Source: Marinobacter salinexigens (GTDB lineage Bacteria > Pseudomonadota > Gammaproteobacteria > Pseudomonadales > Oleiphilaceae). From it: a DNA stretch of 64,000 nt. The stretch spans positions 496,001 to 560,000 of the forward strand of contig NZ_VTUU01000002.1 of the NCBI RefSeq assembly GCF_008370345.1, read 5' to 3'. Below the pieces are notes generated by a model that saw nothing but the letters and a program-made list of their open reading frames with translations, was not told where the DNA came from and made no database searches. This document shows positions 25,898 to 36,362 of the stretch, piece by piece. The translations under genes were made by a program, and so were the position numbers. Each line of letters begins with the position of its first letter. Position 1 is the first letter of the stretch.

Positions 25898-27385
25898 GTG
25901 ATTAAGGATCCACGGATCAACAAGTTCCGGAAGATGCTTGCGGAGGCGCCGAACTACGAGGTGTGGAAAGCCGCTGCGCTGGAACTGGATTTCCTTGAAG
26001 GCAATGCCGACTGGAAAGAGGATTTCGCTTCCGACCTCTATCATTACGAACTGATCTACGACCGTCTCAGCAACCTCAAGCAATACCGCCAGCAGAACGA
26101 TTTTGATCGTCTTAAGCGGGCCCTGCGCGAAGGTCTGCACCACGATCTGGGCAACATGGGTAACCCGGCCCTGTACACCCGTTCCAGAGTGGGCACAAAG
26201 CACCTGATTGAGGAATATATCGCACAGGTCTGTGAGTCTCTGGACTTTCTCTGTGACCACCCGGTTCCCGGCTTTTCAGAAGCCGACAAACTTCAGTTTT
26301 TCCGCGACACCCTCACGAGCTATGGCCGGCCATCACTGCTGCTCAGCGGCGGCGCAACGCTTGGTATATTTCACTTTGGCGTGATCAAGGCGCTCTGGGA
26401 AAAGGGCCTGCTTCCACAGGTAATTGCCGGTTCCAGTGCGGGTGCCATTATTGCGGGGATACTCGGTGTCCATACCGACGCAGAAATTCCCGACATGCTG
26501 ATACCCGAGAGCCATAATCTCAAAGCCTGGAAGTGGAAGGGGTTGTTAAGCGCATTCCGCGGTGAAGGAATGATGGACCAGGAACAACTCCGTTCCTGCC
26601 TGAAGGCGAACATCGGGAATTATACCTTTGAGGAGGCATTTCAGCGCAGCGGTCGTTCGATCAATGTCAGCGTATCGCCGGTGCAGGCCCACCAGAAGGC
26701 GCGGCTGCTGTGTGGCTACACATCGCCCTACCTGCTTGTCTGGAGTGCTGTTCTTGCCAGTGCCGCAGTGCCGATGATCTTCCCGCCGGTCACTCTGATG
26801 AAGAAAGACCTTCAGGGAAATTCGCTGCCCTATATGCCGCGGCTCAGGTTTGTTGATGGCTCGGTGGTCAGTGATTTGCCGGTTGACCGCCTGATGCACC
26901 TGTACGACGTCAACTTCACCATCGTCAGCCAGACAAATCCCCACGTTGTGCCATTCCTGAATGGAAAAGGTAGCGATGAAAAGCTGTCGCTGGCCAATCT
27001 TCCGATGCACCTTCTGAAATCGGAGGTTCAGTTCCATGGTACCGGGGTGTTTGACTATCTTCGCAAACGGGTCAGGCCGGAACTGCTCAGGCAATTGTCG
27101 GGGCAGGTTTACACCATGCTTGCCCAGCGTTACTCCGGCGATGTAACTATTGCACCTACATATACGGCCAGGCATTATCGGCGCATTATTTCTAATCCCG
27201 ATCCGGAGTTTATCCGAGAACTGATTCTTGCCGGGGAACGGGCAACCTGGCCCAAGATTTCCATGATTCGCTCCCATGCTCGTATCAGTAAAACGCTTGA
27301 GCGGTGTGTACAGCGCCTGAAGAATCAGAATCGCCGAAAAGCGGAATTGCGTCTGATAAGTAATACCGATTCAGGCGCTTCCTGA
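25898..27385 (+). CDS. Patatin-like phospholipase or lipase with DUF3336 N-terminal domain
   Basis: 495 residues from a GTG at 25898 with AGGAGG at 25887-25892. The N-terminal 130 residues (KFRKMLAEAPNYEVWKAAAL) match the DUF3336 domain; the patatin domain follows from about 148 with the oxyanion loop SGGATLGIFHFG, nucleophile Ser180 (GSSAG) and the catalytic Asp320 (VDGSVVSD). DUF3336-patatin proteins include eukaryotic triacylglycerol lipases, so this could attack storage lipid, acylglycerols or phospholipid. No signal peptide is visible. It starts 28 bp after mlaA and probably shares its transcript. Confidence 0.87.
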   Translation: MIKDPRINKFRKMLAEAPNYEVWKAAALELDFLEGNADWKEDFASDLYHYELIYDRLSNLKQYRQQNDFDRLKRALREGLHHDLGNMGNPALYTRSRVGTKHLIEEYIAQVCESLDFLCDHPVPGFSEADKLQFFRDTLTSYGRPSLLLSGGATLGIFHFGVIKALWEKGLLPQVIAGSSAGAIIAGILGVHTDAEIPDMLIPESHNLKAWKWKGLLSAFRGEGMMDQEQLRSCLKANIGNYTFEEAFQRSGRSINVSVSPVQAHQKARLLCGYTSPYLLVWSAVLASAAVPMIFPPVTLMKKDLQGNSLPYMPRLRFVDGSVVSDLPVDRLMHLYDVNFTIVSQTNPHVVPFLNGKGSDEKLSLANLPMHLLKSEVQFHGTGVFDYLRKRVRPELLRQLSGQVYTMLAQRYSGDVTIAPTYTARHYRRIISNPDPEFIRELILAGERATWPKISMIRSHARISKTLERCVQRLKNQNRRKAELRLISNTDSGAS

Positions 27386-27484
27386 GGTGACAGGCCCTTC
27401 TGGCGGACGGTATGATACCGCGATATCCCGGCGAGGCATGAAACCTGAGGCAAGCCCGGCGCCTGAGCACCAGACTGGACACCC

Positions 27485-29191
27485 ATGTATTACGACTTTT
27501 TCGGCTTTCGGGAACCTCCGTTCTCCATAGCCCCTGATCCCCGATACCTGTATCTCAGTGATCGCCATAAAGAAGCGCTTGCTCACCTGATGTACGGGGT
27601 TCAAGGCCAGGGCGGCTTTATTGTCATTACCGGAGAGGTCGGTACAGGAAAAACCACCGTTTCCCGGTGTTTCATCGAAAATGTGCCGGATAATGTCGAC
27701 ATCGCTCTGGTGCTCAATCCGAGGCTTTCTGCCAGGGAATTGCTGTCCAGCGTTTGTGATGAACTGGAGATTCAGCATGACGTCGGTGCCAGCATCAAAC
27801 AGCTTGTTGATCTCATAAATCAGGACCTGCTTAAAGCCCATGCGGCGGGTCGGCATAAGGTATTGATGATCGACGAGGCCCAGAACCTCTCAGCGGACGT
27901 TCTGGAGCAGCTGCGACTGCTGACAAATCTGGAAACCGCTGAAAAAAAACTTCTGCAGATTGTTCTGCTGGGGCAGCCAGAACTTCAACAGATGCTGGCG
28001 CTACCGGAACTCCGGCAACTTAACCAGCGAGTAACGGCACGCTACCACCTGGATGCCATTGAGCGACCGGAACTTCCGGCCTATCTCCGGTATCGTCTGA
28101 GCGTGGCCGGCCTGCGCGGTGATATCTTTTCCGCAGCCGCCATCAAGCGTCTCTACCGTGAAAGCCAGGGTATTCCCCGCCTGATTAACCTTATTAGTGA
28201 TCGCGCGCTGCTTGGTGCGTATGCGGAAGGTGAGCATCAGATCACGCCTGCCCACATACGTTTGGCAGCCAGGGAAGTTCGTGGCAACACGCTTGGGCCT
28301 GAGCCAGCTGGCGCAAAATCAGGGGTTTTGGGAGCGAACAGAGTGCTCATGGCGTTGGCTGTGGTGTTACTGACTGTCATCGCTACAGTATGGCTAATGG
28401 AGCCCTGGTTACAGACCAGCGCTGCGTCAGGAGACGACAGCGGGGCACCTGTGAACAATCAGGAAGCGTTGAGTGTTCAGGGTGGGCTTATCGTTCGGGA
28501 TCAGCCCGCGCCTCCGTCGGAAGAGCCTGATACACCGGAAGCGATTCAGTCTGCCGGTGCAAGAAGCTTTTCCTTCGGCAATGATTCGCACAATCTTGCG
28601 ACAGCGTTCCGGCTGCTGTTTTCAGCTTGGGGCAGGGATTACAATCCCGCTCAGTCTCCCATCGCCTGCGACTTTGCCCTGGAAGCTGGCTTGGGGTGCC
28701 TTGAGCGACAAGGCAGCCGTCGCAGTATCGAGTTCCTCAACCGACCGGTGATGCTGTTTTTGCAAGGTGATGGAGGTCGGCAGGGCTTTGTGGTTATTCG
28801 TAGCCTGCAGGGCGATGTAGCGGAGATATTGACTACCAGCGGCCCGGTTTCCGTCTCGTTCAATAGCATCGAACCTTATTGGTTCGGAGAATATCGCGTG
28901 CTGTGGCAGTTACCGGAATACCGGACGAACGATGAGTTTAATCTGGCGGGCAATGGAGAATCTCTCTGGATTGGCGCACGTATGATGGAGTTGGCTGATC
29001 GTCTGAACCTCACGGAGGTTGAGTCCGCCCGGGTGAAGCGATTGGCCGCGGAAGAGCAGGTTCGCTGGTACCAGTCCCGGAAGGGCCTCGTAGTCGACGG
29101 CATTGCGGGCGCGATGACCCTCATTCAGATCAATAATGACCTGGATGTGAAAGTTCCCCGTCTGCTTCCTTCGCCAGTAACGGAGGGCTGA
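27485..29191 (+). CDS. General secretion pathway protein A-like AAA ATPase with peptidoglycan-binding domain
   Basis: 568 residues. Cytosolic AAA domain with Walker A GEVGTGKT (50-57), Walker B VLMIDEA (126-132) and the start MYYDFFGFREPPFSIAPDP typical of ExeA/GspA. A membrane helix lies near residues 287-307, then a Cys-protease-like middle (QGFVVIRSL region) and a PG-binding domain at the C-terminus (EQVRWYQSRKGLVVDGIAGA). ExeA uses ATP to open a way for the secretin through peptidoglycan. It pairs with the GspB-like gene 3 bp downstream. No other type II secretion gene is present, so the secretin partner must be elsewhere. Confidence 0.9.
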   Translation: MYYDFFGFREPPFSIAPDPRYLYLSDRHKEALAHLMYGVQGQGGFIVITGEVGTGKTTVSRCFIENVPDNVDIALVLNPRLSARELLSSVCDELEIQHDVGASIKQLVDLINQDLLKAHAAGRHKVLMIDEAQNLSADVLEQLRLLTNLETAEKKLLQIVLLGQPELQQMLALPELRQLNQRVTARYHLDAIERPELPAYLRYRLSVAGLRGDIFSAAAIKRLYRESQGIPRLINLISDRALLGAYAEGEHQITPAHIRLAAREVRGNTLGPEPAGAKSGVLGANRVLMALAVVLLTVIATVWLMEPWLQTSAASGDDSGAPVNNQEALSVQGGLIVRDQPAPPSEEPDTPEAIQSAGARSFSFGNDSHNLATAFRLLFSAWGRDYNPAQSPIACDFALEAGLGCLERQGSRRSIEFLNRPVMLFLQGDGGRQGFVVIRSLQGDVAEILTTSGPVSVSFNSIEPYWFGEYRVLWQLPEYRTNDEFNLAGNGESLWIGARMMELADRLNLTEVESARVKRLAAEEQVRWYQSRKGLVVDGIAGAMTLIQINNDLDVKVPRLLPSPVTEG

Positions 29192-29194
29192 TCG

Positions 29195-29920
29195 ATGTCC
29201 TACATTCTGGATGCACTGAGAAAGTCGGAAACCGAACGCCGACAGGGCAAGGTTCCCGATCTGGGGCAGCAGGTCCAGCTTATCCATCGGCCTAAAAAGA
29301 AAGGAATTTCACCGGCTGTATGGATTGCCCTTGCGCTTGTGGTCAATGCTGCTGTCCTTGCGGTGATTTTCTGGCCCGGAGATTCTGCAGGCCGGAAGGT
29401 GGCAGCGGTTCCCTCCGGCGGCGCAGCCGAGGTACAGGAATCTTCAGTGCCTGTGGTCCCGGGTCAGTCTCAAGAAGAGACCGTCGCACCGGAAAGTGCC
29501 CCGGACCTTGACGTACCGGGTGATCCGGAAGCGCCCGCTGCTGATCCCGCTGTATCCGAATCCGGCCGCAATGAACTTGTCGAGCCGGTTCGTGAAAAGG
29601 CAACGATTATTGTGCCATCCGCCGCGTCCAATGATGAAAGCACCCAAACGCCCGAACCCGAGTTTAGTGAGCGAGTCCCGCATCTTGTGGAGCTGCCACT
29701 TTCATTTCAAAAGAGCATTCCCGATTTGACGTTTAACAGCCACCTTTATGCTTCTGACCCTTCCGCTCGTCGTGTGATGATCAACGACCGCTATCTTCGC
29801 ACCGGCGACCGGTTCGACGGCCTGCTCGTCGAACGCATCACCGAAGAAGGTGTCGTTCTGAGCAAACAGGGACAACGCTTCCGTGTTGGTATCGTGCGTG
29901 ACTGGGTGAGCCCCCGGTAA
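29195..29920 (+). CDS. General secretion pathway protein B-like protein
   Basis: 241 residues: short cytosolic start MSYILDALRKSETERRQGKV (the classic GspB motif), one membrane helix at about 35-57, a Pro/Glu/Ala-rich periplasmic linker, then a C-terminal domain (LPLSFQKSIPDLTFNSHLYA and VMINDRYLRTGDRFDGLLVE) homologous to GspB/ExeB that contacts ExeA and peptidoglycan. The gene follows gspA by 3 bp and its stop shares a base with the dinG start codon (TAATG), so the transcript probably runs on into dinG. Confidence 0.9.
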   Translation: MSYILDALRKSETERRQGKVPDLGQQVQLIHRPKKKGISPAVWIALALVVNAAVLAVIFWPGDSAGRKVAAVPSGGAAEVQESSVPVVPGQSQEETVAPESAPDLDVPGDPEAPAADPAVSESGRNELVEPVREKATIIVPSAASNDESTQTPEPEFSERVPHLVELPLSFQKSIPDLTFNSHLYASDPSARRVMINDRYLRTGDRFDGLLVERITEEGVVLSKQGQRFRVGIVRDWVSPR

Positions 29921-32115
29921 TGGCGCTTACGGACGACATCAAGCAGCAGATTCAGCAGAGCTACCGTGATGTCCTTTCGGGCAAGGACGTAAAAGCCCGT
30001 TACGGCCAACGGTTGATGATTGCGGAAATCGCCCGATACATGGGTGATATTACTGAAAATGACGGCCAGCGTACGTCACCGGCCTCGGCTTGCGTGGTTG
30101 AAGCCGGTACGGGTACCGGAAAAACACTTGCATACCTTATTGCCGCGATTCCAGTGGCCAAGGCTCTTGGTAAAACGCTGGTGATATCAACAGCGACGGT
30201 GGCATTGCAGGACCAGATTGTCCTCAAAGACCTGCCGGATCTGAAAAAACACAGCAAACTGGATTTCACCTGGACTCTGGCCAAGGGGCGGGGGCGTTAT
30301 CTGTGCATGTCCCGACTGGAGGCCCGGTTGCACGACGAGGGTCATGGCGACAGCGAGACAATGCCATTGTTCCTGCTTGACGGCCCGCAGGGTGAAGAAC
30401 CAGGCACCAAAGCCTTCTTTGAAGAAATGCTCGCAAGTTACGGCTCCCGTGACTGGGATGGCGACAGGGACCACTGGCCGGAACAGATTCCCGATGATGT
30501 CTGGCGGCAGGTCACAACGGATCACCGGCAGTGTACGAATCGCCATTGCAGCTATTTTGACAGCTGTGCCTTCTTTGATGCCCGAAAGGATCTCGACGAA
30601 GCCGATGTGATTGTTGCCAACCACGATCTGGTCCTGGCGGACCTGGCTCTGGGGGGCGGGGCGATTCTGCCGGAACCGGAAAACGCGCTGTTTATCTTCG
30701 ACGAGGCACACCACCTTCCTGATAAAGCCCTTAATCATTTTGCGGCTTCTGTTCCTCTGAACTCCACTCGCCAGTGGCTGAAACAACTGTCTCAGGCACT
30801 GGCAAAAATGCAGCCTTACCTGACCCCGGGGACACAGGGAGCTAAAGCGTTGGAGCGCATCAGTTCGGCTTCCCGGGAGGTGGACCTTGTTCTTACCAAG
30901 GTATATGAAGAGGCTGAGCAGAACACGGGGTGGGAATTCAATGAGGAACGCCGTACAGCACAATGGCGTTATCCTGAAGGTGAGCTTCCAGAGGCGCTGG
31001 CCGAACTTGCTGCCGAAACCCGAATTGCCACCGCAAATCTGGTCAGGCAACTGGGCGTGCTGAACGATGAGCTGCAGGCTGCTTTCGACGAGCGTAAGGA
31101 ACATGATATCGACCGTGACACCGCCGAGGCCTGGTTTCCGGTAATCGGGTCATTCCATAGCCGGTCTGAAGACCAGTTGCGGTTGTGGGCTGCGTGGTGC
31201 GAGCAGACCGGACAACCCAGTACCGATGAATCGTCGGATGAAACGGAAGGAAAGGGCGTTCCTGCCAAGAGCTACAAGAGTCCAGCGCCAGCCCGGTGGT
31301 CTGTCCGGCAGCGTTGGGATCACGCGGAAGATATCACGCTGTTCAGCTCGCCGGTACTCGCAGACAACCTCTTGTATTCGCGGTTATGGTCCCGCACGTA
31401 TGGCGCCGTGTTAACCAGTGCCACGTTGACCGCGCTGGGAAAATTCGATCGTTTAAGGTCGAGAGCGGGGCTGCCGGAGGCAAGCCGTTACCTGGTGGTG
31501 CCGAGTTCTTTCCGCTATGGGGAAATGGCGACGGTCGAAGTACCCGCGATGGCGGCCATGCCGACCGACGACACCTTTGGTGATGAATTGGTCAAACGCC
31601 TGCCGGATCTGTGGGCGGGGGAAAAGGCAACACTGGTTCTGTTTACTTCGCGGCGACAGATGCAGCAGGTGAGAGATGCTCTCGCCCCGGAATACCCTGA
31701 TCTGATCCTTACTCAGGATGATATGGCCAAAGGCGAAGTGCTCAAGCAGCACTGTCTGCGCGTCGACGAAGGGCGGGCCAGTGTTTTGTTCGGTGTGGCG
31801 AGTTTTGCTGAGGGGATCGACCTGCCTGGTAAATACCTCCACCACGTTGTGATCACCCGGTTGCCGTTCTCCGTTCCGGACGATCCGATAGAAGCGAGCC
31901 TTGCTGAATGGGTAACCCAGCGTGGGGGAAACCCGTTTATGGAAATCACCGTGCCCGATGCGTCTATCAAACTTGTACAGGCGGTTGGTCGCCTGCTCCG
32001 CACCGAGAACGATACCGGTAGGGTAACCATCCTTGACCGGCGTATTGTTGCCCGTCGCTATGGCCAGCTGTTATTGGATGCGCTGCCGCCTTTTCGTCGT
32101 ATCATTGAACACTGA
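29920..32115 (+). CDS. dinG: ATP-dependent DNA helicase DinG
   Basis: 731 residues, an XPD-like superfamily 2 helicase that unwinds R-loops and repair intermediates. Walker A is at 61-69 (EAGTGTGKT) and DEAH-type residues at FIFDEAHHLPD. The four iron-sulfur cysteines are visible in RGRYLCM and in CTNRHCSYFDSC. C-terminal motifs VLFGVASFAEGIDLPG and KLVQAVGRLLRTENDTGR complete the core. Its ATG overlaps the gspB stop. A terminator-like hairpin at 32137-32164 follows. Confidence 0.95.
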   Translation: MALTDDIKQQIQQSYRDVLSGKDVKARYGQRLMIAEIARYMGDITENDGQRTSPASACVVEAGTGTGKTLAYLIAAIPVAKALGKTLVISTATVALQDQIVLKDLPDLKKHSKLDFTWTLAKGRGRYLCMSRLEARLHDEGHGDSETMPLFLLDGPQGEEPGTKAFFEEMLASYGSRDWDGDRDHWPEQIPDDVWRQVTTDHRQCTNRHCSYFDSCAFFDARKDLDEADVIVANHDLVLADLALGGGAILPEPENALFIFDEAHHLPDKALNHFAASVPLNSTRQWLKQLSQALAKMQPYLTPGTQGAKALERISSASREVDLVLTKVYEEAEQNTGWEFNEERRTAQWRYPEGELPEALAELAAETRIATANLVRQLGVLNDELQAAFDERKEHDIDRDTAEAWFPVIGSFHSRSEDQLRLWAAWCEQTGQPSTDESSDETEGKGVPAKSYKSPAPARWSVRQRWDHAEDITLFSSPVLADNLLYSRLWSRTYGAVLTSATLTALGKFDRLRSRAGLPEASRYLVVPSSFRYGEMATVEVPAMAAMPTDDTFGDELVKRLPDLWAGEKATLVLFTSRRQMQQVRDALAPEYPDLILTQDDMAKGEVLKQHCLRVDEGRASVLFGVASFAEGIDLPGKYLHHVVITRLPFSVPDDPIEASLAEWVTQRGGNPFMEITVPDASIKLVQAVGRLLRTENDTGRVTILDRRIVARRYGQLLLDALPPFRRIIEH

Positions 32116-32130
32116 CAACGTGCTCCTCCC

Positions 32131-32164
32131 AAAAAAAAGAGCCTGCCCACGGGGGGAGGCTCTT
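32131..32164 (-). terminator. Intrinsic terminator, mainly for the minus-strand MalT-type gene
   Basis: AAGAGCCT / AGGCTCTT form an 8-bp stem with a 12-base loop at 32137-32164. Eight A at 32131-32138 give a proper U tract when read leftward. The plus side has no T run, so it mostly ends the leftward transcript from the 900-residue regulator, and may help stop dinG. Confidence 0.75.
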
Positions 32165-32342
32165 ATCAAGGTGGGTTCTGTCGAACCCGGGCGTCGAAAC
32201 AACGCGGAACAAGAAATCTGAAGGCCTGAAGTTTCAGAAATCGCGGCAAGGCTTCGCCTTACCTTGAATGAAATCATAGGTGATCAGGGGGCGTACCCGG
32301 ATCGTCCAAAGGGCGTAGGCCCCTGAAAAATTTACGGGAAAG

Positions 32343-32358
32343 TGTGACAGTGGTCACA
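32343..32358. promoter_or_regulatory. Perfect CRP/Vfr-like palindrome in a convergent intergenic region
   Basis: TGTGA-N6-TCACA matches the CRP consensus exactly (half-sites 32343-32347 and 32354-32358). It lies 15 bp beyond the stop of the MalT-type gene and over 220 bp past dinG, so it is not in a usual promoter position. It may be chance, a roadblock or linked to an unseen promoter. Confidence 0.3.
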
Positions 32359-32372
32359 AAGTGGATGCGGAT

Positions 32373-35075
32373 TCAGCTCGTGAACAAGCCTAGTTGGCGA
32401 GCACGGGCCAGCGCTTCAGTGCGTCGGCCCGCGCCGAGCTTGCCGTAAAGGTTGCGGATATGGGCTTTAACTGTTGCGGGCGCTACATTCATACGGCTGG
32501 CTATTTCTTTGTTGGAATGGCCATCGTTTATGAGCGACAGCACTTCCTGTTCCCTTTGGCTAAGTGGTTCAGCAAGCGCCTGACTTGGCGACCGTGCTGA
32601 TGGACGTGAGGAGTAGCGAACCTCCTCCTGTTCTTCCTGAAGCATGGTCAGAACCGACTGTTCCCAATCTCCTGAAGATTCTGTTAGCGCGGGGTGATTT
32701 GCCAGCAAAGATTTTACGATCTGGCTTTCATCGGCCATTAGCCTGATGAATCCGGCTTGCCTCGCATGGAAGATAGCGTCTGCTAATGCTGTCTGGGTCT
32801 CTTCGATCTGTCCTTTCAGGTGCAGGGCTTCCCCATATATCAGCAGAATCTCGACAAGATGCCGGTTGTGAGCATTGTTTTGTGCTAACGGGCGCAGCGA
32901 TTGCAGTATCTCTATGGCTCGATCTGCCTCACCCCGTGAAACGGCGACCCGTGATTCACTGATCAGGATTTGCTCGCCATGAAGAGGGTTTTTCAGGCGG
33001 TTCCGGTCTTCTGAATCGAGACAGGACTGAGCTTCATCGACCTGATCCATTGCCAGAAAGCACCGTGCCAGTAAGGCAGAACTGGCCGGAGGTTCAAACA
33101 GAATGGCCTCCCGGCGGCGCCGACCAACCTGTGCCGCATCCTGGAGAACAGAGATTGCTTCACTGTAGCGACGTTCGCTGAATGCCAGATGACCACGAAC
33201 GTACTGGATGATCACGTGCTGACCTGCTTCTGTGCCCTGTTCGACGTGTTCAAGCAATGGTGCAAGGTGAGTTGCAGCCAGGTCGGGGGCATTCCGTTCA
33301 CGATATATTTCGGTCAGCGCGCTGTTCTGCCAGCAGGATATGAGGCGTGGCTGGCTTGGATCAGAGTAATGATCGTCCACCCATTTCCTTACGTTGGTTG
33401 AGGTATCCAGGGCGCTATCGATATCCCCCCGGTTGTACTGGATCCAGGCCAAAAGGCCGCCGCTCGTCAGTACAGTACTTGGCTTGTGCTCAAGTTGCCC
33501 ATAACGAACAGCGGAGCTCAGCGTTTCTTCTGCCCCCGTCAGGTCGCCTTTGCCGTACTTGTCGAGACCCACGCCATAATAAGTGACGGACTTGAGGGGG
33601 ATCTGTGTGTGGTCAATATCCTTCAAAACCTGGAGCGTAAGATCGGTGGCGCTCTTGTCGTCATCTTTTGTACGGGCAAGATAGGAGCGGATGAGTGAGA
33701 TCTCGCTGTGCAGGCCCAGCGCACCTTCAGCATCCGGATGTGAATCAGCAACCCGGCGGTCGAGCAGGTCCTCCAGAGAGGTCAGCAATGGTTCGAGGGC
33801 AGTGACACGGTTGGCAAAGAATAAGCCCCATATGCGAAGCATCTGGAGCTGCGGACGGTCGCCAACAAGCTCCGGTGGGAGAGTATCCAGCCATTCCAGC
33901 ACTGGCAAATGGTAACCCCCGTGAATGAGGTTATTGCCATGCTCTGCAAGAATCGTTGCAAGCCAGGACCAGGCCTGGTGTTTGACCACCTGGCCAATGG
34001 CTTCCTGGAGGTGGCCGTGGGTCAGTAACCAGTTGACCGTCCTGTGCCACAGAGCATCGGCCCTTTCCGGTTCCCTGTGCCGTATTCGAAGTAGCAACGC
34101 CTCGCGGAACAGGTCATGGTAGCGGAACCATTCATTCTGGGTGTCCAGTGGAATCAGGAAGAGGTTCTGGGCCAACAGTTGTTCCAAACGCAGTTGGCTG
34201 CCATCGGCTTCTAATATAGCGTCGCACAGAGATGAACACAGCCGCGGACAGCAGGCTGTATCCAGCAGAAAGCGTCTCAGCTCTTCGGGTTGCTGGTCGA
34301 GGACCTCTGTCAGTACGTAATCACTGATGTAGCGTTCATCAAGGTTGATTTTCGACGTTGTTCCAGGCTTGCTGCCTGAATTCCCCCCGGAGAGGGCTGC
34401 AAGTTGCATGGCTGCAACCCATCCCTCGGTTTTTCGAAAGATAGCTTCCGCGTCGCTTTCCGCAATATCCAGCCCCATGGTGTCCCGGAAAAACGCGAGA
34501 CACTCCGTTTCAGAAAATGCCATCAGCCCCGGATGGATATCCTTGATCCAGCGCCTTACGCGCCAGCGAGCCAGTGGCAGCGGCGGCTCGGTTCTTGAGG
34601 CAACGGTCATTGTTATGCCAGGGGGCAGGTAATCAATGAAATACGCAAATTGCCGAAGTATGGCGCTGTCGTGAATGAAGTGGAAATCGTCTACAACAAG
34701 GTTCCATTCAGTATCACCAGTGCTAAGGGCATTGATAAGGCCGGTAATCGCTGCAGTAACGGCATCCTCAGAGTCTTTTGTCAGAAGCTTCCTGCAATCC
34801 TCAAGCCCAATCATCCCGGCGTATTCGAAAGCTCCTATGACGTATTCCCAGAAGCGGCGGGGAGAGTTGTCGTGTTCGTCCAGGGATAACCAGGCACTGG
34901 CTGATGGATACTGCGAGCACCATTGTGCTAACAGGGTCGTCTTGCCGAAGCCGGCGGGGGAGACCACAAGATTAAGGCGGGTGGGGGAGCCGGACTCCAA
35001 CAACGTGCTCAGTCGCTCACGTTTTACCGAGCGTGGATCCGGGGTAGGCCTGAGAAACTTCGTTGTTAGCAGCAT
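32373..35075 (-). CDS. MalT-type LuxR family ATP-binding transcriptional regulator
   Basis: 900 residues, the size of MalT and AlkS. Walker A is at about 39-46 (SPAGFGKTTLLAQW) and a Walker B-like VVDDFHFIHD lies near residue 130, followed by an STAND-type NTPase region, many TPR-like helices and a C-terminal LuxR HTH (LSQREQEVLSLINDGHSNKE). Such proteins are activated by a small ligand plus ATP. The ligand is unknown; AlkS homologues sense alkanes, and hydrocarbon sensing is plausible but not shown. It is divergent from cysB (255 bp between starts). P. aeruginosa also has LuxR-type genes at its cysB-cysH-pabB locus. Confidence 0.86.
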   Translation of the reverse strand: MLLTTKFLRPTPDPRSVKRERLSTLLESGSPTRLNLVVSPAGFGKTTLLAQWCSQYPSASAWLSLDEHDNSPRRFWEYVIGAFEYAGMIGLEDCRKLLTKDSEDAVTAAITGLINALSTGDTEWNLVVDDFHFIHDSAILRQFAYFIDYLPPGITMTVASRTEPPLPLARWRVRRWIKDIHPGLMAFSETECLAFFRDTMGLDIAESDAEAIFRKTEGWVAAMQLAALSGGNSGSKPGTTSKINLDERYISDYVLTEVLDQQPEELRRFLLDTACCPRLCSSLCDAILEADGSQLRLEQLLAQNLFLIPLDTQNEWFRYHDLFREALLLRIRHREPERADALWHRTVNWLLTHGHLQEAIGQVVKHQAWSWLATILAEHGNNLIHGGYHLPVLEWLDTLPPELVGDRPQLQMLRIWGLFFANRVTALEPLLTSLEDLLDRRVADSHPDAEGALGLHSEISLIRSYLARTKDDDKSATDLTLQVLKDIDHTQIPLKSVTYYGVGLDKYGKGDLTGAEETLSSAVRYGQLEHKPSTVLTSGGLLAWIQYNRGDIDSALDTSTNVRKWVDDHYSDPSQPRLISCWQNSALTEIYRERNAPDLAATHLAPLLEHVEQGTEAGQHVIIQYVRGHLAFSERRYSEAISVLQDAAQVGRRRREAILFEPPASSALLARCFLAMDQVDEAQSCLDSEDRNRLKNPLHGEQILISESRVAVSRGEADRAIEILQSLRPLAQNNAHNRHLVEILLIYGEALHLKGQIEETQTALADAIFHARQAGFIRLMADESQIVKSLLANHPALTESSGDWEQSVLTMLQEEQEEVRYSSRPSARSPSQALAEPLSQREQEVLSLINDGHSNKEIASRMNVAPATVKAHIRNLYGKLGAGRRTEALARARQLGLFTS

Positions 35076-35303
35076 TGATTCCCTGAATGCGCGGAAAAGT
35101 ATCGATACCGGATTGTCTGCTATAGAGCGGTCAAGTCAAGGCCTGAAACGTCTAAGTGTTCTGTCACCGCCTGCGGAAATTCATTTTTGGTCTAAACTGA
35201 TCAGGAGAGTGTTCCTATGCGAAAAAGAAATGAAAAAAACTTTTTTTATGCGTATTCTTCAGGCTTGTCCTAGACTCACTATGAATATGCCTCCGGACGG
35301 TGA

Positions 35304-36308
<1,005 letters not shown>

Positions 36309-36341
36309 CAGGGTGGGCGTAAACAATGAGGGATCTCTTAA

Positions 36342-36362
36342 CCCGGAGCTTTCAGCTCCGGG
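36342..36362. terminator. Hairpin between cysB and cysH
   Basis: CCCGGAGCT / AGCTCCGGG make a perfect 9-bp stem with a TTC loop. It covers the last codons and stop of cysH. No T run follows on either strand, so it may be a weak bidirectional terminator. Confidence 0.35.
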
